From: Clostridiaceae bacterium UBA6085
GTDB taxonomy: Bacteria; Bacillota; Clostridia; Clostridiales; Clostridiaceae
NCBI GenBank assembly: GCA_002428605.1
Contig: DIXH01000037.1
Span: forward strand, 55,895-119,894
Reading direction: 5' to 3'
Length of the DNA stretch: 64,000 bases
The notes beneath the pieces were generated by a model. The model ran no database searches. It was not told the origin of the DNA and saw only the letters and a list, made by a program, of their open reading frames with translations. Of the stretch, positions 18,566 to 26,688 are shown piece by piece (positions within the stretch are counted from its first letter, which is position 1; the number at the start of each line of letters is the position of its first letter). A program made the translations under genes and the position numbers.

Positions 18566-19201
18566 ATGAAGGTAGTAGCAATCAACGGAAGTCCGAAAAG
18601 GGAAGGGAACACATATCATGCGCTGAGGCTGGTCCTCGATGAGATCGAGAAGGAAGGCATAGAAACTGAGATCATCCATGTAGGAGCAAAGCAGGTACAG
18701 GAATGCATAGCCTGCGGGATGTGTGCAAAAAACAAGGATGAGAAGTGCGTATTAAAGGGAGATGACCTTAACCTGTGGATACAGAAAATGAAGGAGGCTG
18801 ATGGCATACTGCTGGGATCGCCTATACATTTTTCAGGGATTTCGGCATTGATGAAGGCATTCCTTGACAGGGCATTCTATGTATCAAGCAACAACGGAGG
18901 ACTGTTCAGGCATAAGGTCGGAGCGGGGGTCGGTGCTGTAAGAAGGTCCGGAGGAGTGCCCGCGTTTGATATGATGAACAGGTACATTCTTTATGCTGAG
19001 ATGCTCATGCCATCGTCAAACTACTGGAATGTGATCCATGGGGCTGCTCCAGGTGAAGTGGAAAAGGATGAGGAAGGACTTCAGATAATGAGGCTTTTAG
19101 GAAAGAATATGGCATGGCTCATGAAGGTCGTGGATGAAGGCAAGAAGACCTACCCTGCACCTGAAAGGGAAAAGAAGGCGAGGATGAACTTCATAAGATA
19201 A
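18566..19201 (+). CDS. Flavodoxin-like NAD(P)H-dependent FMN reductase
   Basis: A ~211-residue flavoprotein of the iron-sulfur-flavoprotein/WrbA type. The FMN phosphate loop is NGSPKREGNT at the N-terminus. CIACGMCAKNKDEKC (residues ~48-62) is a compact cysteine motif typical of clostridial members and may bind 4Fe-4S. LLGSPIHFSGISALMKAF forms the second flavin loop. Two adjacent ATGs (18563, 18566) follow GGGAGGAAT; the second has better spacing. It is 9 bp upstream of the Fe-S protein, suggesting a redox pair. Confidence 0.88.
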   Translation: MKVVAINGSPKREGNTYHALRLVLDEIEKEGIETEIIHVGAKQVQECIACGMCAKNKDEKCVLKGDDLNLWIQKMKEADGILLGSPIHFSGISALMKAFLDRAFYVSSNNGGLFRHKVGAGVGAVRRSGGVPAFDMMNRYILYAEMLMPSSNYWNVIHGAAPGEVEKDEEGLQIMRLLGKNMAWLMKVVDEGKKTYPAPEREKKARMNFIR

Positions 19202-19210
19202 GGAGGATTT

Positions 19211-20038
19211 ATGGATAGGAGGGAACTGATCCAGGCTGTATCAAGAATTGTTGAAGGCTCTTCTGCGAATCGTGTCACTGAGAATTGCGCCATACTACCA
19301 GAACTTTCCGGAATGAGGATATTCGAAAGCCCGTTGTTTGCGTTTGGCGATCCTTTGGATCCTTTATTCAACAAGCTTAAGGAAGTAACTGTCATCGGAC
19401 CTCATTTCATGTCGCCTCAGGAATGGATGCCTGAGGTGAAAACTGTCATCTCAATTTTCCTACCATTTACTGAAGCGGTTCGAAGAGGCACGGATTTATC
19501 GCCACAATGGCCTTCGAGTTCATGGCTCCATGGAAGGATCGAAGGCCAGGCATTCATCAACATGATGCTGGCTATGTCTGTTGCTGAAATTGAATCCTAT
19601 GGGCATAAAGCCATGGCACCATCCCTTGACAAGAGATACTGGTCCGTCATACAGGAAGGAGATACCAATCCCGAAAAAGCAGGGTTCTCGAGCAACTGGT
19701 CTGAAAGGCATATTGCCTATATTTCGGGACATGGAACATTTGGCCTGTCGAAGGGTCTGATAACAAGGCACGGGATTGCAGGAAGGTTTGCAAGCATCCT
19801 GACGGACATGGACATGGAAAAGGATGAGAGATATTACTCAGAGCTTTATGAGAATTGCAGTATGTGCGGAGCCTGCGCGAAAAGGTGCCCTGCAGGTGCC
19901 ATATCGGTCCTGACAGGGAAAGACCACAAGAGGTGCTCGGATTACCTTGATACGACAGCTGCAAAATATACTCCTCGCTATGGCTGTGACAAGTGTCAGA
20001 CCAGGGTTCCGTGTGAAGTCTCAATACCGGTAAAATAG
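19211..20038 (+). CDS. QueG-like 4Fe-4S protein (epoxyqueuosine reductase family)
   Basis: A 275-residue protein. The C-terminal cysteines CSMCGACAKRCPAGAI and, after HKRCSDY, GCDKCQTRVPCEVSIP match the two-cluster layout of QueG-related and reductive-dehalogenase-like ferredoxin proteins. It is shorter than true QueG (usually above 300 residues), and the second cluster has unusual spacing, so it is probably a paralogue with a different role. AGGAGG lies just upstream of the ATG. It follows a flavodoxin-like protein that could be its electron partner. Confidence 0.82.
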   Translation: MDRRELIQAVSRIVEGSSANRVTENCAILPELSGMRIFESPLFAFGDPLDPLFNKLKEVTVIGPHFMSPQEWMPEVKTVISIFLPFTEAVRRGTDLSPQWPSSSWLHGRIEGQAFINMMLAMSVAEIESYGHKAMAPSLDKRYWSVIQEGDTNPEKAGFSSNWSERHIAYISGHGTFGLSKGLITRHGIAGRFASILTDMDMEKDERYYSELYENCSMCGACAKRCPAGAISVLTGKDHKRCSDYLDTTAAKYTPRYGCDKCQTRVPCEVSIPVK

Positions 20039-20042
20039 AAAT

Positions 20043-20080
20043 GAGAAAGGATAAGCTGATCACAGTTTATCCTTTCTCAT
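20043..20080 (+). terminator. Terminator after the QueG-like gene
   Basis: A 12-bp stem (GAGAAAGGATAA/TTATCCTTTCTC) beginning 4 bp after the stop, followed by a moderately T-rich run. Its right arm belongs to a longer sequence repeated at 25408. Confidence 0.75.
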
Positions 20081-20105
20081 TTCCATTATCTTATTAATTA
20101 TCAGG
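20063..20105 (+). repeat. 33-bp direct repeat, left copy
   Basis: Positions 20063-20095 are identical to 25408-25440; the next 10 bp match at 7 positions. The two copies lie in the same orientation on either side of the AOR module, about 5.3 kb apart. Confidence 0.85.
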
Positions 20106-20229
20106 ATTAAATGTGCTGATCATAATTCTGCTATTCGGAAACGACTGCATGAGCAATAAAGGACACGTTGACTTGAATTTAAAGCGATTGGTACTGATGA
20201 GAGTATCCACCAAATTGAGAGAATCAATA

Positions 20230-20238
20230 TGCTATAAT
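20230..20238 (+). promoter_or_regulatory. Extended -10 promoter of the first sigma-54 activator
   Basis: TGCTATAAT (extended -10) about 97 bp before the activator start; no good -35 is seen at 17 bp. The remaining 20106-20334 sequence shows nothing else definite. Confidence 0.45.
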
Positions 20239-20334
20239 CAATTTAACATTGGTTGTTAAGGAAGATAAGATCGAAAAGGAAATTTGAAAAAGTGCAGTAA
20301 ATGAATGTTCTGGACTGGCAATGGGGGGATAGAA

Positions 20335-22047
20335 ATGGAGTTTTTTGACTTTGATCATAGAAAACCGATCATAGAGACCCGCTTGATGGAGAAGTATCTT
20401 TTGGAATGGCAGGCTTACATGAATGGAGGCACTAAGACGGGGACCCTCATTCCTGCCTATGTAATAGAATCATGGGATCGATCCAGGAAGTATGGAGTAG
20501 ATGAAAAAAGTGATCCTTCTGAAAATGTAATCAGCGTGAGGGAGCTTGAAAATGATGAAGTGACGAGAAATCAAATAGGGCTCAACACCAGGCTTAACGA
20601 ATGCATAGATGACCTTGTTGTCCAGCTGAATGACCTGAATATGCATGTGAATTTCAATTCCAAGCTGACTGACGGTAGAATGATCTCAACCAGGAATTAT
20701 TCACATCCATTTATAGAGAAATCGACATACGTATATGATGCTTCCGAGAAGGAGATCGGGACCACATCGCTGAGCCTTGCTGCCGAGACAGGCCGCACGG
20801 TCTGCCTGGTTGGACCTATGCATTTCAAAAAGGTACTTCATAATGTTTTTACATGCTCTAAACCACTTCTTGACGGAGAAGGGGTTGTCGGAGTTCTTAC
20901 CATTTCAGCAAAAAATTTCCGCCTGTACAGAGAGGCACACGCTTTTCTGAATTCCATTCATAAGATTCTTGAAACGGAATATCGGGACTATATGATTGAG
21001 AAAATGAGGTTCACCAGCACACGGAAATCGGATCCTACAGATACCATATATAAATTTGAGGACATAATTGGCGAAACCGATAAAATAAGGGCTGCAAAAA
21101 AGTTTGCAATGAAGATAGCGGAAAATGACCTTCCTGTTCTGATATTGGGAGAAAGCGGAACCGGTAAGGAATTATTTGCCCAGTCGATCCACAATGCAAG
21201 CAGTAGAGCAAATAAGCCATTTATTGCAATAAACTGCGGTGCAATCTCGAAAGAACTGGTAGAGAGTGAGTTATTTGGTTATGAGCCAGGTGCATTCACA
21301 GGTGCACTCAAGGGTGGAAAGATAGGCATGCTTGCTGCAGCCAATGGAGGTACTGTTTTCCTTGATGAGATTGACAGCATGCCTCTAGATGCGCAGGTTA
21401 AACTTCTCAGGGCAATTTCCACAGGACAGATTACAAAGATCGGTGGAGTAAATCCAATCTCAATAGATATAAGGATAATCTCAGCGACAAAAGCTGATCT
21501 GCTTGAGAAAGCTGATGCCGGTGCTTTTAGGGAGGATCTGTACTATAGGATTGCCAGTTTTACTATTTCTATTGCCCCTCTTCGGGAAAGGCGTGAAGAT
21601 ATACCTTTAATCGTCAGAAGTCTGGTGGTCAAATATGCAAAGGAGTACCAGAAGCACCCTGTCACTGTGAGCGATGAATATATGGAGAGTCTGATGTATT
21701 ATTACTGGAGAGGCAATATAAGAGAACTCCAAAGTGTAGTGTACACTTCAATGGCGCTGCTGGGGAGCGGGACTCGGCTCATCCCCGAACTGCTGCCTGA
21801 GAGGATCCTTAAGTCCTATGATTTCAAGAAAAATGAAACAGCCTACCAATCCATACATGATGCAAAAGTATCCGACTTCAGCCTCAGGCATGAAATGGAG
21901 ATCTTTGAAGAGATGATCATAAGAAATACCCTGATGGATGAGAATGGAAGTGTAACAAAAGCTGCCAGGAAGCTGGGTATATCGGTTAAGTCGCTTTATC
22001 GGAAACTTGAGAAGTATCCAAAGCTTAAGGAAATCGGGAAGGAATAG
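20335..22047 (+). CDS. Sigma-54-dependent activator, AcoR-like (controls the AOR operon)
   Basis: A 570-residue enhancer-binding protein. The N-terminal half holds a GAF-type sensor (EIGTTSLSLAAETGRTV, residues ~130-200). The AAA+ domain has Walker A GESGTGKE at ~272, GAFTGA (sigma-54 contact) at ~319, and Walker B TVFLDEID. A Fis-type helix-turn-helix (KAARKLGISVKSLYRKLEKY) ends it. ATG 20335 has GGGGGGA at good distance. A -24/-12 promoter and two palindromes lie between this gene and the aldehyde oxidoreductase, so that operon is the likely target. The inducer is unknown. Confidence 0.92.
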   Translation: MEFFDFDHRKPIIETRLMEKYLLEWQAYMNGGTKTGTLIPAYVIESWDRSRKYGVDEKSDPSENVISVRELENDEVTRNQIGLNTRLNECIDDLVVQLNDLNMHVNFNSKLTDGRMISTRNYSHPFIEKSTYVYDASEKEIGTTSLSLAAETGRTVCLVGPMHFKKVLHNVFTCSKPLLDGEGVVGVLTISAKNFRLYREAHAFLNSIHKILETEYRDYMIEKMRFTSTRKSDPTDTIYKFEDIIGETDKIRAAKKFAMKIAENDLPVLILGESGTGKELFAQSIHNASSRANKPFIAINCGAISKELVESELFGYEPGAFTGALKGGKIGMLAAANGGTVFLDEIDSMPLDAQVKLLRAISTGQITKIGGVNPISIDIRIISATKADLLEKADAGAFREDLYYRIASFTISIAPLRERREDIPLIVRSLVVKYAKEYQKHPVTVSDEYMESLMYYYWRGNIRELQSVVYTSMALLGSGTRLIPELLPERILKSYDFKKNETAYQSIHDAKVSDFSLRHEMEIFEEMIIRNTLMDENGSVTKAARKLGISVKSLYRKLEKYPKLKEIGKE

Positions 22048-22064
22048 AACAAAGTAATCATCAT

Positions 22065-22122
22065 AAAAACCATGTCATTTATGACTCGGATAATCCGTAG
22101 TGTCATAAATGACATGGTTTTT
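22065..22122. terminator. Perfect 21-bp inverted repeat, terminator of the activator gene
   Basis: Arms 22065-22085 and 22102-22122 are exact complements around a 16-nt loop. The 3' arm ends in six T residues, so it can act as an intrinsic terminator 17 bp after the activator stop. The same bases contain the two operator palindromes, giving a dual-use element. Confidence 0.8.
22073..22114. promoter_or_regulatory. Paired upstream activator sites of the AOR operon
   Basis: TGTCATTTATGACT (22073-22086) and TGTCATAAATGACA (22101-22114) are dyads with half-site TGTCAT, 28 bp centre to centre. A third small palindrome CGGATAATCCG (22087-22097) lies between them. They are ~55-95 bp upstream of the -24/-12 promoter, the normal place for an enhancer. 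Confidence 0.75.
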
Positions 22123-22167
22123 TATCATATTATCGTCAATAAGCTACGGAATATGCAAATTATATTT

Positions 22168-22183
22168 TGGCATGAATATTGCT
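22168..22183 (+). promoter_or_regulatory. Sigma-54 (-24/-12) promoter of the AOR operon
   Basis: TGGCATGAATATTGCT matches TGGCACG-N4-TTGCW with one mismatch and the obligatory GG-N10-GC spacing, 50 bp before the AOR start codon. Confidence 0.88.
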
Positions 22184-22233
22184 TTATTATTTATAAGAAT
22201 ATTCAAAAAAATAAAAGGGAGTGGTAATAAGCA

Positions 22234-24102
22234 ATGGAGAAGAAAATTTACGGTTATGCAGGTAAGCTGCTATTTGTGGATCTTTCTACAGGCTCTATCA
22301 GGGAGGAGGCGCTTAAGGAAGAGGATGCCAGGAATTTTATTGGCGGTTATGGTCTTGGCGCCAAAGTCCTGTTTGACATGGTCAAGCCAGGTGCCGATCC
22401 GCTTGGCCCGGAAAATGTCGTTGGATTCATTCCCGGCTTGCTGACAGCGACAGGTACATATATGAGCGGAAGATACATGGTGGTCTCAAAGTCTCCTGTT
22501 ACAGGGGGATTCAATGATGCGAATTCGGGAGGTTATTTTGGTCCTGAATTGAAGAGAGCCGGATATGATGGGGTTTTTGTAAGTGGTGAAGCTGCGTCGC
22601 CGGTATACATATGGATCAATGACGGGAAAGTGGAAATCAGGGATGCCAGCAAGCTTTGGGGCATGGACTCAAAGGAAGTGGAGTTGGCGTTAAAGGAATT
22701 AACGGGAGAACCGAAGCTCAGGGCCGCAGTTATAGGACCTGCGGGAGAGAAGCTGTCTCTTATGGCAGGCATCATGAATGATGGCCACAGGGCAGCTGCA
22801 AGGGGCGGAACCGGTGCAGTCATGGGTTCCAAGAAGCTGAAGGCTTTGGCAGTCAGAGGTACCGGAACCATTGAAATCGCAGATCCGGAAAAATTCAAGG
22901 AAATCAACAAGCGGATTGCAGAGCAGATCAAGAATCCCCCTGAAGGATTCATGGGTGATTATGTCAATGCATTCAAAACATTAGGTACAGCAGCTACAAC
23001 TCCACCATCGGTTCTGTCAGGTGACGCGCCGGTTAAAAACTGGGCTGGTGTTGGTATAGTGGATTTTGGAGAGGATTCAGCACAAAAGATCGGATCAGCG
23101 AGTTTCGATTCCAGGTATAGTGTGAAGAAATATGCCTGTGCTAATTGCCCTCTGGCCTGCGGAGCTGAATATAAGGTAACCGATGGGAAATGGCCACTAG
23201 GAGACACTGAACGACCTGAATACGAAACGTTGGCTTCTTTTGGATCAAATTGTATGAATGATGATATTGAATCCATATTTAAATGCAATGAGCTTTGCAA
23301 CAGGAACGGTTTAGATACTATTTCCGTAGGGTCGACTGTTGCATGGGTAATGGAATGCTTCGAAAACAGGCTGCTCACAAAGGAAGATTTGGATGGAATA
23401 GATGCGACCTGGGGTAATCCTGAAGCTATCGTAGCTCTTACAGAAAAGATCATAAGCCAGGAAGGAATAGGAAAGACACTCGCACTTGGGCAGGCAGGAG
23501 CTGCAAAGAAGCTTGGTTTCGGTTCGGAATACCTAACTGCAGCAATGGGTATTGAACTTGGAATGCATGACCCGCGACTGCAAAGAGGATATGCAAGAAC
23601 ATACCAGTATGATCCTACACCTGGTCGCCACGTCAAAGGCGGAGGGGCAAGCTTTCCACTTGATATGCCTGGCTGGGCACAGATGGATGTGGGTGGCGCA
23701 GGAAATATGGATCTTACAAGTTCTGCGGGCTTATGCATGTTCACCATGTTCGCTTATCCGCAAGGAGCTATGTATGAGATGATTTCTGCTGTGACAGGCT
23801 GGGAGTTCGACCAGATGAAGGCTTTCACGACAGGAACCAGGATTTTTACAATGCGCCATGCATACAATATGCGCGAAGGAATAAGGAGAGCCGATTATGT
23901 CATAGCCGGACGAGTTGTAGGGAAACCGCCGCTAACCGTTGGACCGACTGCAGGATCAACAATTGATAATGAAGCGCTTGGAGACGGCTTCTTCAAGACT
24001 CTGGGATGGAACATTGAAACCGGCATACCAGAAGCTGCAACGCTTCAGGCTCTGGGAGGGCTCGAAAATGTTATAAGTGCCCTATATCCGGAACTTGGAT
24101 AA
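22234..24102 (+). CDS. Aldehyde ferredoxin oxidoreductase (tungsten/molybdenum pterin enzyme)
   Basis: A 622-residue AOR-family enzyme that oxidises aldehydes to acids with ferredoxin, or does the reverse reduction. The N-terminal domain (YGYAGKLLFVDLSTGSI, FIGGYGLGAKVL) binds the bis-pterin W/Mo cofactor. The 4Fe-4S ligands are CANCPLAC (C302, C305, C309) and a distal Cys in SAGLCMF (~501). Length is typical. The binding site (GGGAG) is rather far from the ATG. It is the first gene of a sigma-54 operon followed by an SDR and a MoaD/ThiS-like protein. The particular aldehyde is not known. Confidence 0.93.
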   Translation: MEKKIYGYAGKLLFVDLSTGSIREEALKEEDARNFIGGYGLGAKVLFDMVKPGADPLGPENVVGFIPGLLTATGTYMSGRYMVVSKSPVTGGFNDANSGGYFGPELKRAGYDGVFVSGEAASPVYIWINDGKVEIRDASKLWGMDSKEVELALKELTGEPKLRAAVIGPAGEKLSLMAGIMNDGHRAAARGGTGAVMGSKKLKALAVRGTGTIEIADPEKFKEINKRIAEQIKNPPEGFMGDYVNAFKTLGTAATTPPSVLSGDAPVKNWAGVGIVDFGEDSAQKIGSASFDSRYSVKKYACANCPLACGAEYKVTDGKWPLGDTERPEYETLASFGSNCMNDDIESIFKCNELCNRNGLDTISVGSTVAWVMECFENRLLTKEDLDGIDATWGNPEAIVALTEKIISQEGIGKTLALGQAGAAKKLGFGSEYLTAAMGIELGMHDPRLQRGYARTYQYDPTPGRHVKGGGASFPLDMPGWAQMDVGGAGNMDLTSSAGLCMFTMFAYPQGAMYEMISAVTGWEFDQMKAFTTGTRIFTMRHAYNMREGIRRADYVIAGRVVGKPPLTVGPTAGSTIDNEALGDGFFKTLGWNIETGIPEAATLQALGGLENVISALYPELG

Positions 24103-24135
24103 TCCGAGTAACAAATAGAGAGTGAGGGTGTATTT

Positions 24136-24972
24136 ATGAAAGAATATTTTGGTTATAGTGGAAAGGTATGTGTAATCACTGGTTCAGCATCAGGAATCGC
24201 AAAAGCTGCAACAGAGATGCTTGTTGACCTTGGTGCGGAAGTATATGCTCTGGATTGGTCAGATGTTGCCATTGCAGGGATCAAAAAGTATATAAGGACC
24301 GATTTAAGTGACAGAAGCTCAATCGACAAGGCGTTCACAGAAATTCCGGAGAAGATAGACAAGTATTTTGGAGTAGCTGGACTTTCTGGTCAGAAGACGG
24401 ACTACAACAAGACATTCACTGTCAATTTCATCGCAAACAAGTACATCACAGAAAAATACCTGAAGGAAAGACTCGTAGATGGAGGAGCTATTGCATACAT
24501 CACTTCTTCGGCAGGCCTGAGATGGGAAAAATTCCAGGGAGAGTATTCTGGGATTGTCGACGCTGATGGATGGGATGCAAGCGTTGAAGCCCTCGAAGCA
24601 CTGGGTAAGAAGGATGTTCCCGGAGCGGCGGCATACATGCTCTCCAAGCGTGCGTTGAACTCATACGCAATACTCCAGGTGCCTTTCTTCGCACAAAAGA
24701 AGTCAAGGGTAAATGTCGTGATGCCAGCAAGCACAGATACTGGAATGAAGGATGAATTCGCACAGTCAGTTGGTGGAATAGACAACCTGATCATGTACAC
24801 TGGCTATGCGCACAGACTTGCGGAATCCAGAGAAATGGCTGAACCCCTGGTGTTTGTCAACAGCAGCATGGCATCATACATCAACGGACAGGAATTAGTA
24901 GTTGATTTCGGGAGTGAAGCCAACATAAAGATTGGAATTCAGCCTGATTACTTCAATACCACTGCATTATAA
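24136..24972 (+). CDS. Short-chain dehydrogenase/reductase
   Basis: A 278-residue NAD(P)-dependent SDR. The cofactor loop is ITGSASGIAKAA (classical TGxxxGxG pattern with Ala replacing the last Gly). The catalytic Ser lies in YITSSAGL and the Tyr/Lys pair in AAYMLSKRAL. A ~25-residue insertion between them (GEYSGIVDADGWDASVEALE) resembles the 3-alpha-hydroxysteroid/coniferyl-alcohol dehydrogenase subgroup. Cotranscribed with the AOR (33-bp gap), it may form the aldehyde from an alcohol or reduce it. The substrate is unknown. Confidence 0.9.
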   Translation: MKEYFGYSGKVCVITGSASGIAKAATEMLVDLGAEVYALDWSDVAIAGIKKYIRTDLSDRSSIDKAFTEIPEKIDKYFGVAGLSGQKTDYNKTFTVNFIANKYITEKYLKERLVDGGAIAYITSSAGLRWEKFQGEYSGIVDADGWDASVEALEALGKKDVPGAAAYMLSKRALNSYAILQVPFFAQKKSRVNVVMPASTDTGMKDEFAQSVGGIDNLIMYTGYAHRLAESREMAEPLVFVNSSMASYINGQELVVDFGSEANIKIGIQPDYFNTTAL

Positions 24973-24998
24973 TATTGTGGGAGTAAGTTGATTCGAAG

Positions 24999-25295
24999 AT
25001 GAAAACCATGGAATTTCAGGTTCCATCAGATACGAATCAGTGGGAGGACATCATGGAGGTATTTGTAAGGATAATATCAGCATTCAGGCAGATTCCGAAC
25101 AGCACCATATCGATCACACTTGAAGATGGAGCTAAACTTGCGGACTTGATAGCATCTCTGGACCAGATGGAAGATTTACGGGGACTAAGATATCCGAATA
25201 CAGTCATCCTGATAAATAAAAAATCTTGCTCAGTAGAAACTAACCTGCATCAAGGAGATGAAATAATGCTGATACAACCTCTTGCTGGAGGATGA
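24999..25295 (+). CDS. MoaD/ThiS-like sulfur-carrier protein
   Basis: A 98-residue beta-grasp protein ending in PLAGG, the C-terminal Gly-Gly used for thiocarboxylation in MoaD/ThiS proteins. The core shows ISITLEDGAKLADLIASL, TVILINKKS and GDEIMLIQPLAGG. MoaD-like genes often accompany AOR-family genes and are thought to help make the pterin cofactor. Here it is the third gene of the AOR operon, 26 bp after the SDR. The N-terminal ~25 residues are an extension of unknown role. Confidence 0.85.
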   Translation: MKTMEFQVPSDTNQWEDIMEVFVRIISAFRQIPNSTISITLEDGAKLADLIASLDQMEDLRGLRYPNTVILINKKSCSVETNLHQGDEIMLIQPLAGG

Positions 25296-25390
25296 TTACT
25301 CAAAACTATCCCTGCAGTATATTAATGATCTAAGGTAAAACACCTGACCGATGTAACTTGCGTAGTGTTAATAGTAAAAAGTCGGATAAA

Positions 25391-25425
25391 AAGGATAAAC
25401 TGTCGACCAGTTTATCCTTTCTCAT
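25391..25425. terminator. Bidirectional terminator between the AOR operon and the flavin oxidoreductase
   Basis: A 13-bp stem (AAAGGATAAACTG/CAGTTTATCCTTT) around a 5-nt loop, between convergent genes. Confidence 0.75.
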
Positions 25426-25450
25426 TTCCATTATCTTATTTAATGTCAGG
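25408..25450 (+). repeat. 33-bp direct repeat, right copy
   Basis: 25408-25440 is identical to 20063-20095. This copy runs into the last codons of the minus-strand oxidoreductase, whose stop codon is at 25436-25438. Confidence 0.85.
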
Positions 25451-26530
25451 GTTTACCGTGCAGACCATCCTTCTGTTCCTTGCAACCGCTCCGATACAGG
25501 CGTTGCAGTAGATGCAGCTGTTGATCTCCTCGCCGGACAGGAACTTCTTTGGAAGGTTAGGGTCAGCTATAAGAGGCCTTGCCATTGCAACGAAGTCAGC
25601 TTTGCCCTTTGAGATAAGCTCTTCTGCAAATTCCCTGTCGGTAATCTTGCCTACGGTGATAACTGGTACGTTTGCGTATTCCTTGACCTCAGCTGCATAT
25701 GCAGTGAAGATCCCCTGAGGTGCATCAGCCCTTGGTATTGATACTGTGCTTACAGTACATCTTTTCAGCTGTGCAGGGAATGAAACGTCGTTTGAAGACA
25801 GGTCGATAATATCGACGCCTGCTTTTTCCAGGTGTCCGACTATGGCCTTTAACTCATCTTTGTCGATACCGCCTTCCATGCCTTCCCTTGCATTGACCCT
25901 TACGCTGACGGTGTAATCCCTGCCGCATTTTTCCTTTATCTTTCCTATTGTCTCGCAAACTATCCTGGTTCTTCCTTCTGAGTCGACTCCATAAATATCG
26001 GTCCTTTTGTTCATATATGGTGACAGGAAACAGCTGAGAAGATAGAAGTGTGCCCCGTGAAGCTCTACACCGTCAAAGCCGGCCTTCTGGGCTCTTTCGG
26101 CTGCAACTGCGAAACCGTCCTCGATTTCAATGATTTCATCGATAGTCAGTTCCTTTGGTGAAGTGTCCCTGATGTAGGGGATTCCGGATGGAGATACCTG
26201 ATTTCCCGATGCCTGTGGTCCGTTATGTCCGAGCTGGAGGAATGCTGCCGCTCCGGCTGATTTTATCGCCTCTGAAAGTCTGCTCAGACCTTCTATCATG
26301 CTGTCATCCCAGATCCCAAGGGCTCCGCTGCCATAGGCTATGCCCTGCCATGGATGTGCTGCTTCAACGATAACGGCACCTGCGCCTCCTTCAGCGATCC
26401 TTCTGTAGTAGTTAACCAGGTCTTCCGTTACATAACCGTTATCGCTGTAGCATGTGGCTACAGGCGGCATAATGAGCCTGTTTCTTAACCTGGTCTTGCC
26501 TATCATACCTGAATCAAATAATCCTGCCAT
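25436..26530 (-). CDS. NADH:flavin oxidoreductase (OYE family) with Fe-S cysteines, possibly C-terminally short
   Basis: A 364-residue TIM-barrel FMN protein. Marks are KTRLRNRLIMPPVAT, LQLGHNGPQ, GFDGVELHGAHFYLLSCFLSP (catalytic His region), and the cysteine set CIYCNACIG...CTVNP that holds a 4Fe-4S cluster in 2,4-dienoyl-CoA reductase-like enzymes. In those enzymes an FAD/NAD domain of ~270 residues follows directly. Here the frame stops six codons after the last Cys, exactly at the repeated sequence. It may be a natural short form or a truncated gene. AGGGAGG precedes the ATG. It is divergent from the acetoin regulator. Confidence 0.88.
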   Translation of the reverse strand: MAGLFDSGMIGKTRLRNRLIMPPVATCYSDNGYVTEDLVNYYRRIAEGGAGAVIVEAAHPWQGIAYGSGALGIWDDSMIEGLSRLSEAIKSAGAAAFLQLGHNGPQASGNQVSPSGIPYIRDTSPKELTIDEIIEIEDGFAVAAERAQKAGFDGVELHGAHFYLLSCFLSPYMNKRTDIYGVDSEGRTRIVCETIGKIKEKCGRDYTVSVRVNAREGMEGGIDKDELKAIVGHLEKAGVDIIDLSSNDVSFPAQLKRCTVSTVSIPRADAPQGIFTAYAAEVKEYANVPVITVGKITDREFAEELISKGKADFVAMARPLIADPNLPKKFLSGEEINSCIYCNACIGAVARNRRMVCTVNPDIK

Positions 26531-26688
26531 ATTTCAACCTCCCTCGTTTTGACATTCTAATTATATCAACTTCATGCTGCTTTTAATATGGAATGGTCTG
26601 AAATTTCCAATAAATACTGATTTTGTCTCAAATTCGTGATAAAATTCAAGTGTACTATCTGAAAACGTTTAAAACAGGGGTGAGACAT

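Noticed and set aside
22959..23747. 262-residue minus-strand frame inside the AOR gene
   Set aside because: Ser/Pro-rich mirror translation of a conserved AOR; no start signals.
25358..25612. 84-residue plus-strand frame between the MoaD-like gene and the oxidoreductase
   Set aside because: It runs through a terminator and then antisense to the oxidoreductase; no ribosome binding site.
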